From: Cudoniella acicularis
Taxonomy: Eukaryota; Ascomycota; Leotiomycetes; Helotiales; Helotiaceae
DNA length: 27,765 bases
Reading direction: 5' to 3'
NCBI GenBank assembly: GCA_013054445.1
Contig: JAAMPI010000706.1
Span: 1 to 27,765 of the forward strand
Below are positions 1-10,314 of this stretch, in pieces; the first letter of the stretch is position 1; every line of letters begins with the position of its first letter. A model generated the notes under the pieces. That model saw only the letters and a program-made list of their open reading frames with translations, made no database searches and was not told the DNA's origin. A program made the position numbers and the translations under genes.

Positions 1-785
1 AAGAGGGAAATTGTGATGGGGTTTGGAATGGGATGGGATGGGATGGGATGGGACACGGGCGTTTGGTGGATTGGAGTTGGGAATTGGGATTGAGGAGAGC
101 AAGAGGGACGGGGATTGATACTTGTGTTTTGCAGAGAGCCTTGTAGGTAGGATCGGGCCTGCAGAAGAGGTGTGTTTACTTGCGTGAGACTTCATACAAT
201 TTGTAGCGTTCAGCGGGTTGAATTGAAAGCATAAGGGGATGGAATAATACCACTATTCAAGAGGAAAGCGTTCCGAGATTTCTTCATTCGAGTCTTAAAT
301 TAAGAGTAATGTCTGATGAAGTGATGTTTAGATATCATACTGAAATTGAAAACACATCAACCATTTAATGCTCTGATAACGAACTCTCTCTACCGTGAAC
401 ATAACCTTATTCTAATACTATTGTGACAAATTAAACCGAAGTATCAAGACTGAATTCAAAGAGAGTTCAATGTTTCTCGAAGTATTTATAGCGTCGCCCA
501 GTCAATTTTGCAAACTTTTCTAAATTTGAACATCACAATAGCTCGCTTGCTTACTATATAAAACTGAGACTTCATGATAAACGCCTCTATGATGGTATAT
601 GTATACATAAGCACGTCAAGCCTTAGCGCTTGATGCCATGCCGTAAAACGCCCTACGCAAAACACAAATATTCCTTCCTTTCCTTCTGGCCTTCTGTACA
701 ATTTTTCAGTCCTTGACTCTAAAAAGGTAAAGCTTGACTTGCTGTCATATCTAATGTGAAGGTATGAGTGACTGTACCGGACACC
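1..785. other. Intergenic, 3' flank of MNN9
   Basis: No supported gene. Five tandem copies of the pentamer ATGGG lie at 28-52, a simple microsatellite. The rest is AT-rich and includes the presumed 3' untranslated region of the minus-strand mannosyltransferase that ends at 786. A 71-codon frame at 486-701 has no recognisable features and is taken as chance. Confidence 0.6.
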
Positions 786-1965
786 TCACTCGTTGTAGTG
801 GTAAACCTAAAAGAAACGATTAGTACTGGGGATTCGATACATAAAAATCAGGAGCAAAATATACCTTGTAGTTTGGTAACCCTGTAGCACTCCACCCTAA
901 TCTCCTTGCCATCTTTGCAAAACCCTCCGTCTCAATTAAATGATAAAACGGAAATGGTGGAAACATAGCACCGTCCCGATGTACTTCAGCTTTGACCAGT
1001 AACGCCGTACCTCCAACTCCGTCAAGCGGAACCTCCTGCTTGGGGTCCCCATTATCTTCTGCCAAGTATGCCATCAATGTTCGGTATGTGGCCATTTGTG
1101 CGTATCCCTCGAGTAAAATATCATCCGCTCCCATGCCTTCACCAAGCTTGCGTGCGTGGTCGCTATCCTGCCAGCTATTGAAGTCGTACGGCCTTTCCGC
1201 AGGCTGCTTCGTCTTGGGATCAATGTATTTCTGGAAGCAGTTTGGAACAATAATCGGCTTGTCATGTGCCGCAAGGTCCTGAATCAAGGTCGGGGGCGAT
1301 TCAATGATATCAGAGTCCAACCATAAGACCCATGATGTGGACGGTCCGAGAGTTGTGAAAAGGAGTGAGTTTCTTGCTCTCGACATGGCTGCCCGTCGTG
1401 CCTTCTGGTTCTCCATCTTGTGCCTTTCCGTCTCACTCTGCGAGGAAAGAGGGGGATCAAAATCTTGTCGTTCGATAATGATGCTGGCAAAACGGTTCTT
1501 TTCAGGGCCGGATTTCTGGGTCTTAGTAATTTGCTCTTGAAGAGCAGTCGTTGCGGCATTGCCCTCACGGTTTTTCGGTATTATGAATGCGAGTGTGATC
1601 AGCTCGTGAGGATATGACAATCGTAAAAGATTATCCCAGTATTCCTGATAAAACCGGGCGAGGGGCGTCAAAATGAGGATAGTTTCTCTATTCGCAACCG
1701 GATCGCTCGTGCTCGTCAAATTATTCATGTGGTAATGTACCACAGGGGGTGGTACTCTTTTGGCATTGGGCTTCTCGCTTTGTTTTCGAAATGGCGATGT
1801 AGGAGGAGAGAGAGGATTTGATGCGACACTAGCTTTTCGTAATGGTGAGCCCGTAGAGTCCGCCGACGATGGGGACAACAAGAAAACCAATATCACCACA
1901 CACAACACCACGCCCACTACTATTGTGATCGGGCTCGAGCGCCGTAATGATCGGACTGGCCCCAT
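786..1965 (-). CDS. mnn9: Mannan polymerase subunit, Mnn9/Anp1/Van1 family
   Basis: Type II Golgi membrane protein, predicted alpha-1,6-mannosyltransferase subunit of the M-Pol complex that extends the N-glycan outer chain. Exon 1 is 1965-865 and exon 2 is 806-786, giving 373 aa. The 58-nt intron (807-864) has a GTATAT donor, TACTAAT branch site and TTTTAG acceptor. Splicing replaces a read-through tail with the C-terminus LPNYKVYHYNE, typical of the family. A short basic cytosolic tail is followed by one membrane anchor at about residues 13-30, then a Pro/Ser-rich stem. The catalytic domain starts near residue 95 (ILILTPLARFYQEYWDNLL) and carries the DxD-type metal/nucleotide-sugar motif WLDSDI (D217-D219). 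GVGGTALLVKAEVHRDGAMF and HLIETEGFAKMARRLGW are also family hallmarks. The match is closer to Mnn9 than to Van1 or Anp1, judged from remembered family patterns. Length is close to the yeast protein. Confidence 0.93.
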
Positions 1966-4590
1966 GGCGCTGGTTGCTGGTGGGTGTCCTCAATCGATAA
2001 ATACTGGAAGCTTAAGATTTTTAGGAGAACATATGCTGAGAATCACGGAGCCGCAATCGAATTGCGCGGCAAGGCTGTCCAAGATGCGTAGGAATGCCGC
2101 AGTCTTCCCCAGCAAGGGGAGATCGAATGTGCGACTAAAGGGATGATGGACGCGTGAGTTTTGAGTTTGCGAAAAGGAGATTCCCAAGTTCGTACTGAGG
2201 CTGATGATTGTTGGTGGATTTCTCGTGACGGGATCGTGTTCAGTATCCGAATAGGCCTAGCTGCTGTCGTTTTTAGACCCACCGCGATTAGGGGGGGTCG
2301 AAGTCTTGGCATCAATTCAACTCACGACTCGCTCCTGTAAGAGTCTTGATTTCGTGTAGCTATACAACTTACATTCCAGTATTGTGCACTATTCAGCCTT
2401 GCTATTTGTTTTATTTTTTTTGGGCCTCAATCTAGAGAAATGGGAGAAGTTTCGAACCTTGGCAGAATAATCTTTCTCAAAATAGAACAACTACGAGCGG
2501 TTGTCTCGAGTGTCGAGACATCCTCGTTGATAACTCACCATCTGACACCCTTATTTTCCTCCAAAGGAGGGACGTTTTGATGACGCAAGTCTGTCTCTGA
2601 AGAAGATACGAGGCTGATAAGCCCTGAATTAATTAAGGGACTTTCTCTAGCAACTTTCCAATTTATTATGAACTAGGAAGCAATCTGTATCGTCTGATCT
2701 CTTCAAGTGTTCATTAATTCAGGCGGTACTATATCCCGCAGCGCTCGTCAGCAACGCAATATCGCCTCCAGATCGCCTGAAAGCTGGAGACCTCGAAAAT
2801 GGCATACACATACACAACGTTTATGCTGGGCTGTGGTCGTGGGTCTCATCTTGCTAAAGCATAGATATGCAACCAAGGTACGGTACTGTGGTAAGTTGTC
2901 CTTATGGCTTCGCCACTTCAATAAAACGGACAACCCAGTTCCACGTTCAAATGTGAGCCATCTCCCGAGAGGGGTTATAAGGAGTAACCGTATTCATGGT
3001 TACTAAAAGCATGTGAACAGTCTGACCTAGAACTCCTTTTTCCACGGCAAGCCACATTGGGGGTCAGGTGATGGCGCTTCAATGCAGAAGCCGTTCGTGC
3101 TTGTGACCGAGAAAAGGGGGGAAGAACCCACTGTACCATATTATATAGAAGCACACATGTGTGACCTCCATCGGAGGGATACAACAGGACTCCAGATCTG
3201 CGACGGACGAGCGCATAGACAGGCTAATTATAATACTCGGAGAGGCCGTTTGAACCACGGCTGAGCCTGATCGAAGAAGACCGTAGACGGGCCGTTACTC
3301 GATCCGTAAGAGAATTGAAACATACTGTACGGGACTCGTTGCCCGTACTGCAGCATTAAGAGAGCATCTGAGAGGCTTTTGCAGAGACATATGATCTGTG
3401 ACACCGAGTGAGCACAAACAAAGCCTTGAACTTGCATGAAACGGAACAGAAAGGGCGAGCAACGATACGCTGGAGCCTCCGCGATCGACTCCAATCACTC
3501 CAGTGACTCCACGGGACCGTCAAGAACATAGCTATTGGTGGAGGTGCGGCGAATACTTTTGTGACCCGCAACGCAGGAGGGCACCAGGCGACGCAGGCAC
3601 ATGAGGGCAGGCCGGGCGGCGGGCACTGCACTCAGTCTGGTCTCCGCTTGTGCTTGTTGTTGTGCGGAGGGGAGACGAGGGCAACCGCGGGGTGGTGATA
3701 GTGGTGAGGTAGATCTCCCTGAGGTGAATTACTGTACTGTAATCTTACGTGGACCGATGAGTGGAGGGCTCAGCACGCAGGAGAGGCTGTAGATTTAGTG
3801 CAGAGCGCTGAAAGCTGCTATTGAGATCCCAGCCCTTTTCACACGCCAAATCAAATAGTCTGTCAATGGTGACTTTTAAGGCTGGCGATGCTGGTGACGC
3901 TGGTCACGCTGGTCACCTGAAGCCGCCGGACACTTCTCTCTCTCAACGGTGCCAGCGGAAGTTGTTAATGCCTTAAGCCATTGTAATTGGCGGGTTTCCA
4001 GTGGCTCTTCACGACCGTTGCTATTCAACAGGGTCAGTGCCTGGGACGTCTCTCATGGGGCAGTTTTCCAGGGGCTTCAGCCTAATCGTGTGCTCCGTAC
4101 GGGGATGCTGCAGTGAATCTCAGTGCAGCGAGGAACCACTGGCTCAGGCCGGCTGCCACCATCTCGGCTTTGCTTCGCCGACCTGAATGGCCAGAACTTA
4201 TCTCAACTAACTCCTCCTGTGCTCCCTATAACTTCTCACTTCTCAGCATCGCAACACCATTGCACCACTTTTACTTTCGACCGCGACCGACCGCTCTAGC
4301 AGATGGCCTCTAGCGTTCTAGCATTCCTCCGGTGCTCTTCATAACATTCACCCCTTCTCTTCATACCGTATTGAAGTACTGCGTATTCCCATCTCGCTCG
4401 CGCTGGTTTCGCTGAATGCCGTGTCCTACGCGTAGACGCGGGAGAGCTTCGATCCCAGGAAAATAGTCATCTCTACAACTGTGATTGCAAAATCGAAGAC
4501 TCATTATACTTTCTAGCTCATTCAGTCGAGCAAATTCCTCCACGCGCTGGTAGACCTATGCCTTTACGAATACTTCAATAAGCCGTCACG
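1966..4590. other. Divergent upstream region between MNN9 and the Pro/Ser-rich gene
   Basis: About 2.6 kb without a supported gene; the small open frames here lack conserved features. It must hold the promoters of both flanking genes. Four tandem 9-bp units of the form GCTGGYSAY lie at 3881-3916. Pyrimidine-rich stretches around 4320-4420 and 4500-4580 resemble fungal core promoter or 5' untranslated DNA. A GC-rich patch lies at 3600-3700. Confidence 0.5.
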
Positions 4591-5641
4591 ATGGAACCAG
4601 TTCCAGAAACCGAAAGAATGGAGGAATTCCGATCTTCTCCAGTTCCTAAACTCATACTCCAAGAATCCTCATTATACGAAACCCGCAGCATCGATCTTGA
4701 CAACAAGAAACCCCCTACCATCCGTCGCTCTACTGAGCCTACCCCTCAATCACCTAGATCACCAATATCCTCTTCCCCTTCCTTACCATACCGACCCACG
4801 AAATACATCTCCATATTCTAGAGGGCATTTACGATCAAAGTCTTCGACCGGCTCTCTGGCACCAGCAATGTCCCGAGCCCAATCACTCCCTGGCTTCAAT
4901 GCAGCAGGCCATCTCCTCACCTCTCCGCAACAGCGGCCTTCAAGCCCTCTTGGATCTCCCAGCCGGGTCCGCACACCTCGAAAGCCGGCCGATGAGGTAT
5001 TTCCGGGTCTGCCAAATCGTGGATTGAGGAATATCAGTGAGACGGGGGATGAATTCTCAGAAGACCATACGCCAAGAGCTACAGAGCGAAGCAGTTCCCC
5101 CGTCATGGGCTTTCCATCTGCGGGCACCTTTCCAAGAACTCGTCGACCCTCCTCCCCTCTACGATATCTAGCTCAGCAGAACGCAACGGCTACAGCTTAC
5201 AGCACAGCACCTACAACGCCCTCCTCGGTCACATCTTCTCCGTCATACTCCTCGTCCAGATTCAATGATTCCTTTCTTGGCACAAACAGCTATACAGGAT
5301 CATTCAGTTACCCTGGTTCGTTCGCGTCATCTTCAGTTCCGTCTACACCCACATCTGCTAGATCTCGAAGCCCCAGCATATCTAGCTTGGAAACTATACC
5401 AGATTCACCTGATGCAGAGGAGGCTGCGTTGGAAGCAGAAAGGATAGCACAACTTAAAGCCGCCGCCGATGCAGCAGATAGCGGGGATGAATCTAAGACG
5501 AAGGGTACTATGGATGTTTCAGGCGGACGTGGAAGAACATTGGGTGCTGGTTTTGGTGGCCGAGATAAGCGGAAACGATGGAGTGTTTGTGGTGCAGAAA
5601 GAAGAGGAGACTTCAACCTGGACACAATCTTTGAGGATTGA
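4591..5641 (+). CDS. Conserved fungal Pro/Ser-rich protein, apparent frameshift near codon 69
   Basis: Function unknown; such proteins are often annotated as basic proline-rich. The natural start at 4591 opens a frame (MEPVPETERMEEF...) that stops at 4819-4821. The main frame continues to 5641 but is shifted by one base. The first frame reads SSPSLPYRP up to about 4797 and the second reads RNTSPYSRGHLRSKS from 4799. Deleting one C of the CCC at 4795-4797 would join them. No plausible GT..AG intron lies between, so this is a 1-nt insertion or a sequencing error. The protein is about 350 aa and rich in Ser, Pro and Arg. It contains SPSRVRTPRKPADEVFPG-type basic blocks, an Ala/Glu helix near the end (EEAALEAERIAQLKAAADAA) and the terminal motif KRKRWSVCGAERRGDFNLD, which I recall as conserved in Pezizomycotina. 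No signal peptide or membrane segment is visible. If the shift is real, only a 76-aa N-terminal peptide is made. Confidence 0.7.
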
Positions 5642-6369
5642 TTGAGGAGATGCTTCTTCGAAGGTTTTCGAGATTGGATCCGAGATCTTGGCCACATTGG
5701 CAACCCTGGCCGGGACTGCTATGCTCCGCGTGAAAGCATCATTCCCATGATACAGGAATGTGAGATTGTTGGTTTAAGGGGATCCAGACAAATTGGAGAC
5801 TCAGTGTCGTGGCTGTTGAATTCGTTGCTGCGAAGGTTTTTCGAGTTTCCACTGATTCTTCGAGAAGCTGGCACTCTGATAAGGTTCCCTTACTGTTAAA
5901 ATTATTGTACGATACCCCTCAGCATTTTGTTTTTGCTGTCAATCAGTGGTTGGCATTTATGGATGGAGTAATGGAGTCGGCATTCATTGCATTGCACTGC
6001 ACTGCACAGGGGGGCTATTTGATTTTCCGAACTGTACATATGAAGGGATAAGTGGACTTCCAATAGATCGGTACACAATCCAACTTAATTCCTTGAGAAG
6101 GAAGTATTGAAATCCGCATCTATTGTTTTCGTGCTATGTATTGTGGAACCTCGATCTATTGTGTCTTGTGATCCCTTGCGACGAGCCCTTGCTGGGTTGT
6201 CCTCAACTTCCCAAAAGATCACAACTCCTGAAATCAGAAATCCATTGGACAGCTTATAAGATAGATTCGAGCGCCAACGAAGGTTTGGAAGCACGTTCAA
6301 CTTCACTTTCTCGTTCGCATTTTCGTTGTTTTGAACTTCTTCACGCTTTTTCATCGGAAATCTTTCAAC
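5642..6369. other. Intergenic between the Pro/Ser-rich gene and the secreted-protein gene
   Basis: Nothing gene-like is supported. It contains the 3' region of the upstream gene, a short GCACT/GCATT repeat near 5983-6006, and the promoter of the gene starting at 6370. The last 100 bp are pyrimidine-rich, as in fungal promoters. Confidence 0.5.
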
Positions 6370-7475
6370 ATGCAGCTTACGACCGTTGTAGGAGCAGTTG
6401 CACTGCTGTCGACAACAGCATTCGCCAACCCTCGGTCATTGGAGAAAAAGGTAGGAACGATATCACCATAGTTGGCTTCTCTCTAACAGAAGAAAATTAC
6501 AGGATGCTGAGCGGAAATGGGGAAAGAATCTTCGGCATCAAGTTAGACAAGTAGAGGGAATAACAATGACTGATGAGACGACAAGCACCGCGCCATTCCC
6601 TTCTTCTAATACCACTTGCCCCACGAACGTCGTGACAAATTATATCACGGTCACAGCCAATGTCACCAACTCTGTCTTCCTGTTTCCTAACCCCACCACG
6701 ACTTCCAGCGCTTCAACTACAAACGCCAGTGCTTAAACTACTACATCTCCCTCGAGCACATCCGTCTCCAATACCACCAGCGGCGTATCTTCCAGCACTA
6801 CTAGCAGCGAAGCTTCCAGCATCACCTCCAGCGTGTCTTCCACTGTGCCTTCCAGCACCTCCTCGAGCGAAAGCTCTTCAGCTGCTCCCACGAGCACCAG
6901 CACACGGACACGCCATCATCATCACCACGGACAAAGCTCTGCCTCTACCTCAGCTAGCGTGCCATCCGCTACCCCGTCAACCTCTTCCTCAGCCTCTATA
7001 TCAAGCACCTCATCAGCTACCTCCTCCCTCCCATTATCAATGTCCTCCGTCCCCACCACCAACCACCCCACTACCACGATCGTGCCCACTAGCACCGTGT
7101 CTAGCCCTACCGCAAGCGAAATGCCCAACCCTGCAGTCCTGAACTGCGGACTTCACGGTCTCGCTGTTGGAGATTATTACTTAGCGGGATATGTGTTGGA
7201 GAGAGAGGGTGTGCCTGTCACGCTTCAAGATTGCTACCAAGCCTGCTCCGTAAGTTCTTATTCCCCCTTTCTCTCACCTTTTCTTTCAAGAAAAGAGAGC
7301 AAACAATATTAACGAAATCCAGACCGATACTGGATGCGAATCCTTCGAGTTCTACCCCGAACCGATAACCGATGCTCCACGATGCGCTCTCTATGGTGGA
7401 AGTGAGGCCGATAGTTTGGGAAGTGTCAATCCAGATGTGCCGAATGTTTGGTATGATTTTAGTTACACCATTTAA
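6370..7475 (+). CDS. Secreted Ser/Thr-rich protein with C-terminal PAN/apple-like module, in-frame stop at 6734
   Basis: Three exons are inferred: 6370-6450, 6503-7249 and 7323-7475. Intron 1 is 52 nt (GTAGGA donor, CTAAC branch site, TTACAG acceptor). Intron 2 is 73 nt (GTAAGT donor, TTAAC branch site, TCCAG acceptor). The protein opens with a signal peptide, MQLTTVVGAVALLSTTAFA, with likely cleavage at AFA|NP. A region with several N-glycosylation sequons follows (NTT, NVT), then about 130 residues of Ser/Thr/Pro-rich linker with an RHHHHHG run. The C-terminus is Cys-rich (CGLHGLAVGDYY, QDCYQACS, TGCESFEFY, PRCALYGG, WYDF), resembling PAN/apple-like carbohydrate- or protein-binding modules of fungal secreted proteins. 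The frame is interrupted once by TAA at 6734-6736, so only 104 aa would be made. The downstream 220 codons stay open with coding character. It is likely a wall-bound or secreted protein in its intact form, and either recently disrupted or affected by a sequence error. Confidence 0.75.
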
Positions 7476-9240
7476 GTGAGGGGGTATGGATTTTCTCTTG
7501 GGGTTTCAGAGGGGTTTGTTTGGTTGTGGGGGTGGTTTTCTTCTCATGATCATAAGTATTTTTTAGAAACGGTTTAATTATTTTACCTACGCTCGTTTGG
7601 GATAATAACGGGAAGAGAAATGGGTAGAGAAAGTAATACACTATTTTTAATGCCGTGTTGGAGTCTTGGTATTGAGATGAATGGGAAGTGAAAACGTTTC
7701 AAATGTTCCGAGTGTTTTGACCTTCCAGCTTCCACTGAACATAACTTTTTCTTTATTAAATTACGAGCAAAAGAAACTGTCATAGTACATGGGGGAAATG
7801 GCAGTGACATTGCTATTCAGTTACTTGACAAAGTAAGACCTTACTATTCCTTCAAAAGATCAGCAGACCGTGCCAGGCAGACACCAACAACACTTAAGAG
7901 GAAAATCACCATCTCACTGCAAGACATCATCATAATATATTAATTGGAACCAAGCTCTTCTTTTAATCATCTTGGTTACTTAGAATACTTTTAAGATGGA
8001 TGGTTATTTAATTGATTTTAAGTGTTCTAGGTCATTTTGGGTAATTTGGAAGTATTTTTTGGTACGACAAGATGAGATAAATAGAGAGTTGTGTTTATAT
8101 AGCTCTTTTATGTAGATTGATTTTATAATACAAGAGAAATGAATTACTGAGCTTCTCTCTTGGGGTCAAGGAAATGCTTCCAAGAAACTGTCAGCGACTT
8201 GAAATTTTTGAACGTTTATTTTCTCAAAATCAAAAAGCATATTTAGATTTAGTACCACTTAAGATCTGAACTCTCGCCAGATCAGCGAAATGGCAAGTGC
8301 TTGACTGTTTATGTAAAAATAAATGAAGCCTCCTCTTATACTTATGGTTCTGATTCTGTAGTAGTAAATTTTTAGTTCTTCCTAAAACTCGACAGTGCCA
8401 TGTATTTATTCACTGCAGTGAAGCAACCCTCCACCTTCTTTCAGGACAAGACCGTGCGCTTCTGCTTATAAATATCATGACAGCCGGTCGGTCCCTCCCT
8501 TCTCGCAAAAATCAATGTCACGGGACCTACTCAAGTCAACACAGACAGACTCGTACGGGATGCATGCCGTGGCCTTCACATAATTTCCCAGTTTCAGAAG
8601 GCCTTTTGCCGCCCATCCTGCGGCGGGCAAGGCACAATTTTTTATTATTTGGTGTCAGTTCGATCTCAGCAAGGGATTTGGGTTCCAAAGTGATTGAGAA
8701 ACTGTTGCTGTCATTCCGCAAAATCTGAGTTTGAAATTCGTTCTCCAAACGAGTATTTGCTGTTGCTGTTAGATTTTCACTTGAAAGCGGAGGTTCCCTT
8801 CAATTTGCAGACTTGAATAACATAACAATTATAAGAATCCATAAGACTTCTCTATATTGAGAGAAACAATTCGCCCCATCACTCCATCGCCCTCCCCAAA
8901 GATATGGAAATTTTCGTAGTTTGGCGTTCGAATCCTTGTGGTATTCTAAGCATGAGTGGAGGGTCTCTTATATAGCACAATAGTCTAGAACAGAATGTGA
9001 AATTAATCTAGGGTAAACGCCCAATGGTACATTTTTATACACTCCATATAAAATTGGTATCTGATTACCATATTTCTGGCACAAATCGTATATAAATAGT
9101 TTTTAAAATTAACAAGAGAGAGATCATTGTCGTAATCTTTTGAAGGGCTGAAGATCTTCTTTAGAGATAATTCAACTATGTACGATTTTCATGTGAGAGT
9201 GGGTTCAGTAACTAGATGAAGGCGAGGAGTTGAGGTGTGC
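7476..9240. other. Gene-poor AT-rich region
   Basis: No supported gene in about 1.8 kb. Open frames here (for example 8477-8728) are short, have no recognisable domain and are contradicted by frames on the other strand. I see no tRNA or long tandem repeat. A GTTCGAATCC-like string near 8928-8937 was checked as a tRNA T-arm and does not fold. Confidence 0.45.
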
Positions 9241-9241
9241 T

Positions 9242-9388
9242 CGCGGGTACAAAAAGTTGGCGCACTATCAAACATCCTATAGAGGCTTAAGCTCGTAAAT
9301 TATCCATAGATTCAGAGATATTTAGAAATGAAGCTCTCATAGTTTATGAGTATCTTATCTTAGTATGCCACTTTTTTTGCACCCGCGG
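9242..9388. repeat. MITE-like element with about 27-bp terminal inverted repeats
   Basis: The left end (9242-9267) reads CGCGGGTACAAAAAGTTGGC followed by GCACTA. The reverse complement of the right end (9361-9387) reads CGCGGGTGCAAAAAAAGTGG followed by CATACTA. They match over nearly the whole length apart from a few substitutions and small indels. The 90-bp interior is AT-rich and non-coding. This is the layout of a small non-autonomous DNA transposon. I could not fix a target-site duplication with confidence. Confidence 0.65.
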
Positions 9389-9448
9389 CTGTGGTAGACG
9401 AGAGAGAAAAGGGGGTTCCTCGCTAAAGAACGCCTTACCCCCACAATG

Positions 9449-9568
9449 GCCGAATTGAAGCCAAGCCCTAAGAAAACTCACCCTTCCTGTCCCTTTACAG
9501 ATTCAAATAAGCAAAAAGCAACCAATTGAGGGAGTTTGTGGTTTAGTGGTATAAATTCAGAGTCGCCA
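9449..9568 (+). pseudogene. Truncated tRNA-Gly relic with duplicated 5' flank
   Basis: 9532-9568 matches the 5' half of the tRNA-Gly gene at 15647: acceptor 5' strand, the D-arm string TTTGTGGTTTAGTGGTA, and a trailing GCCA. It lacks the anticodon 3' stem, T arm and acceptor 3' strand, so it cannot fold as a tRNA. The 83 bases upstream (9449-9531) also match the flank of the intact gene (15561-15646), including AAGCC, TAAGAAAA, CCCTTT and AGATTCAAATAAGCAA. It is therefore a duplicated segment truncated at its 3' end, not an independent tRNA. A perfect 9-bp hairpin (GCAAAAGTA, 5-nt loop, TACTTTTGC) follows at 9592-9614. Confidence 0.75.
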
Positions 9569-10185
9569 TACTTGCTGATCTGAACGTCTAAGCAAAAGTA
9601 CATACTACTTTTGCCTAGGGCCCTATGTTATTCCGTTTTCTGTTGTTCGGAAAAGCACCGAATCTCTTTCCGCAAAGCAGCAAGAGGGCTTTCTGCAAAG
9701 CAGCATGGCGCTAATGCTCGGAAGTGGATACGGCCTTGAAGTGTTCTCACTAATTAGGGTACGGGTGGGCGCCACAAAGATCTTAGCCAATGCAAAGCGT
9801 CGTTTTGACGCTAAAACATATCTCGTTTCATCTCACGTATATGAGGTAATGTTAGGAGGCGCGGCTTTCGAACGACCGGAAAGCCTATAATAGATATTAA
9901 GGCGTCACGTGGAAGAATCGTTGGGACTTTGCTGCTCAAAAATGTGCTTCCCGGATTATGTGAATATTTGCGTGTGCCTAAAATAGATCCACCCTCCGAG
10001 AAAATTTGTTCGGACCCCACGGCCATTGATTAGTAGGTTCTTTCAGGACTGAAAGGCCGACTGGAAATGCTCAAGGTCTCCTAAACGGTACTCCCGATCG
10101 CGCTTCATTCCCCTCTGAAATGCAATGAAGCCACCAAAGCGACGACCGCTAGAGGTGACTGAATATGTATACTACCTACAGGCCA
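9569..10185. other. Intergenic, no supported gene
   Basis: This stretch holds the hairpin at 9592-9614, a TAGGGCCCTA palindrome just after it, and a twice-repeated GCAAAGCAGCA near 9673-9704. A 61-codon frame at 9705-9890 has no recognisable features and is not called. Confidence 0.4.
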
Positions 10186-10314
10186 TAATAAATGTTAATG
10201 AGCACTGACCAGTATTTAACTACAAATAGCAATATATTGCGAAAGCCGAACAGGTGATTGGCCTGGCGACCCTTGAAGACACGGCCACAATCACCTCACA
10301 TTTAACATTTATTA
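10186..10314. repeat. Nested inverted-repeat (foldback/MITE-like) element
   Basis: A perfect 13-bp inverted repeat, TAATAAATGTTAA at 10186-10198 and TTAACATTTATTA at 10302-10314, brackets about 100 bp. The similarity extends outward weakly (AGGCCA versus AGGGCG) to TA dinucleotides on both sides, and inward (TGAG versus CTCA). A second inverted repeat sits inside, AGGTGATTG near 10251 and CAATCACCT near 10288-10296. It is non-coding and fits a small TA-inserting DNA transposon remnant. Confidence 0.55.

Noticed and set aside
1..60. GGGAT-rich repeats as telomeric DNA
   Set aside because: The unit is ATGGG, not the TTAGGG of most filamentous fungi, and only five copies are present.
486..701. 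71-codon minus-strand frame downstream of MNN9
   Set aside because: No recognisable domain, unusual composition, lies in the 3' untranslated zone.
2707..3006. 99-codon plus-strand frame in the MNN9 upstream region
   Set aside because: Competing frame on the other strand, no conserved features, promoter-like surroundings.
6123..6554. 143-codon plus-strand frame across the start of the secreted-protein gene
   Set aside because: Reads through the real intron in another frame; the signal-peptide frame starting at 6370 is far more convincing.
6713..6736. RIP as the cause of the TAA in the secreted-protein gene
   Set aside because: The neighbouring repeat has TCA at the matching codon, so C to A is the simpler change, and the region is not TpA-enriched.
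6660..7142. 160-codon Pro/Leu-rich frame
   Set aside because: It is the shifted reading of the Ser/Thr-rich gene; its Pro/Leu richness results from TCC and AGC codons read out of frame.
8925..8945. tRNA T-arm-like GTTCGAATCC
   Set aside because: The flanking five bases cannot pair and no D or anticodon arm lies upstream.
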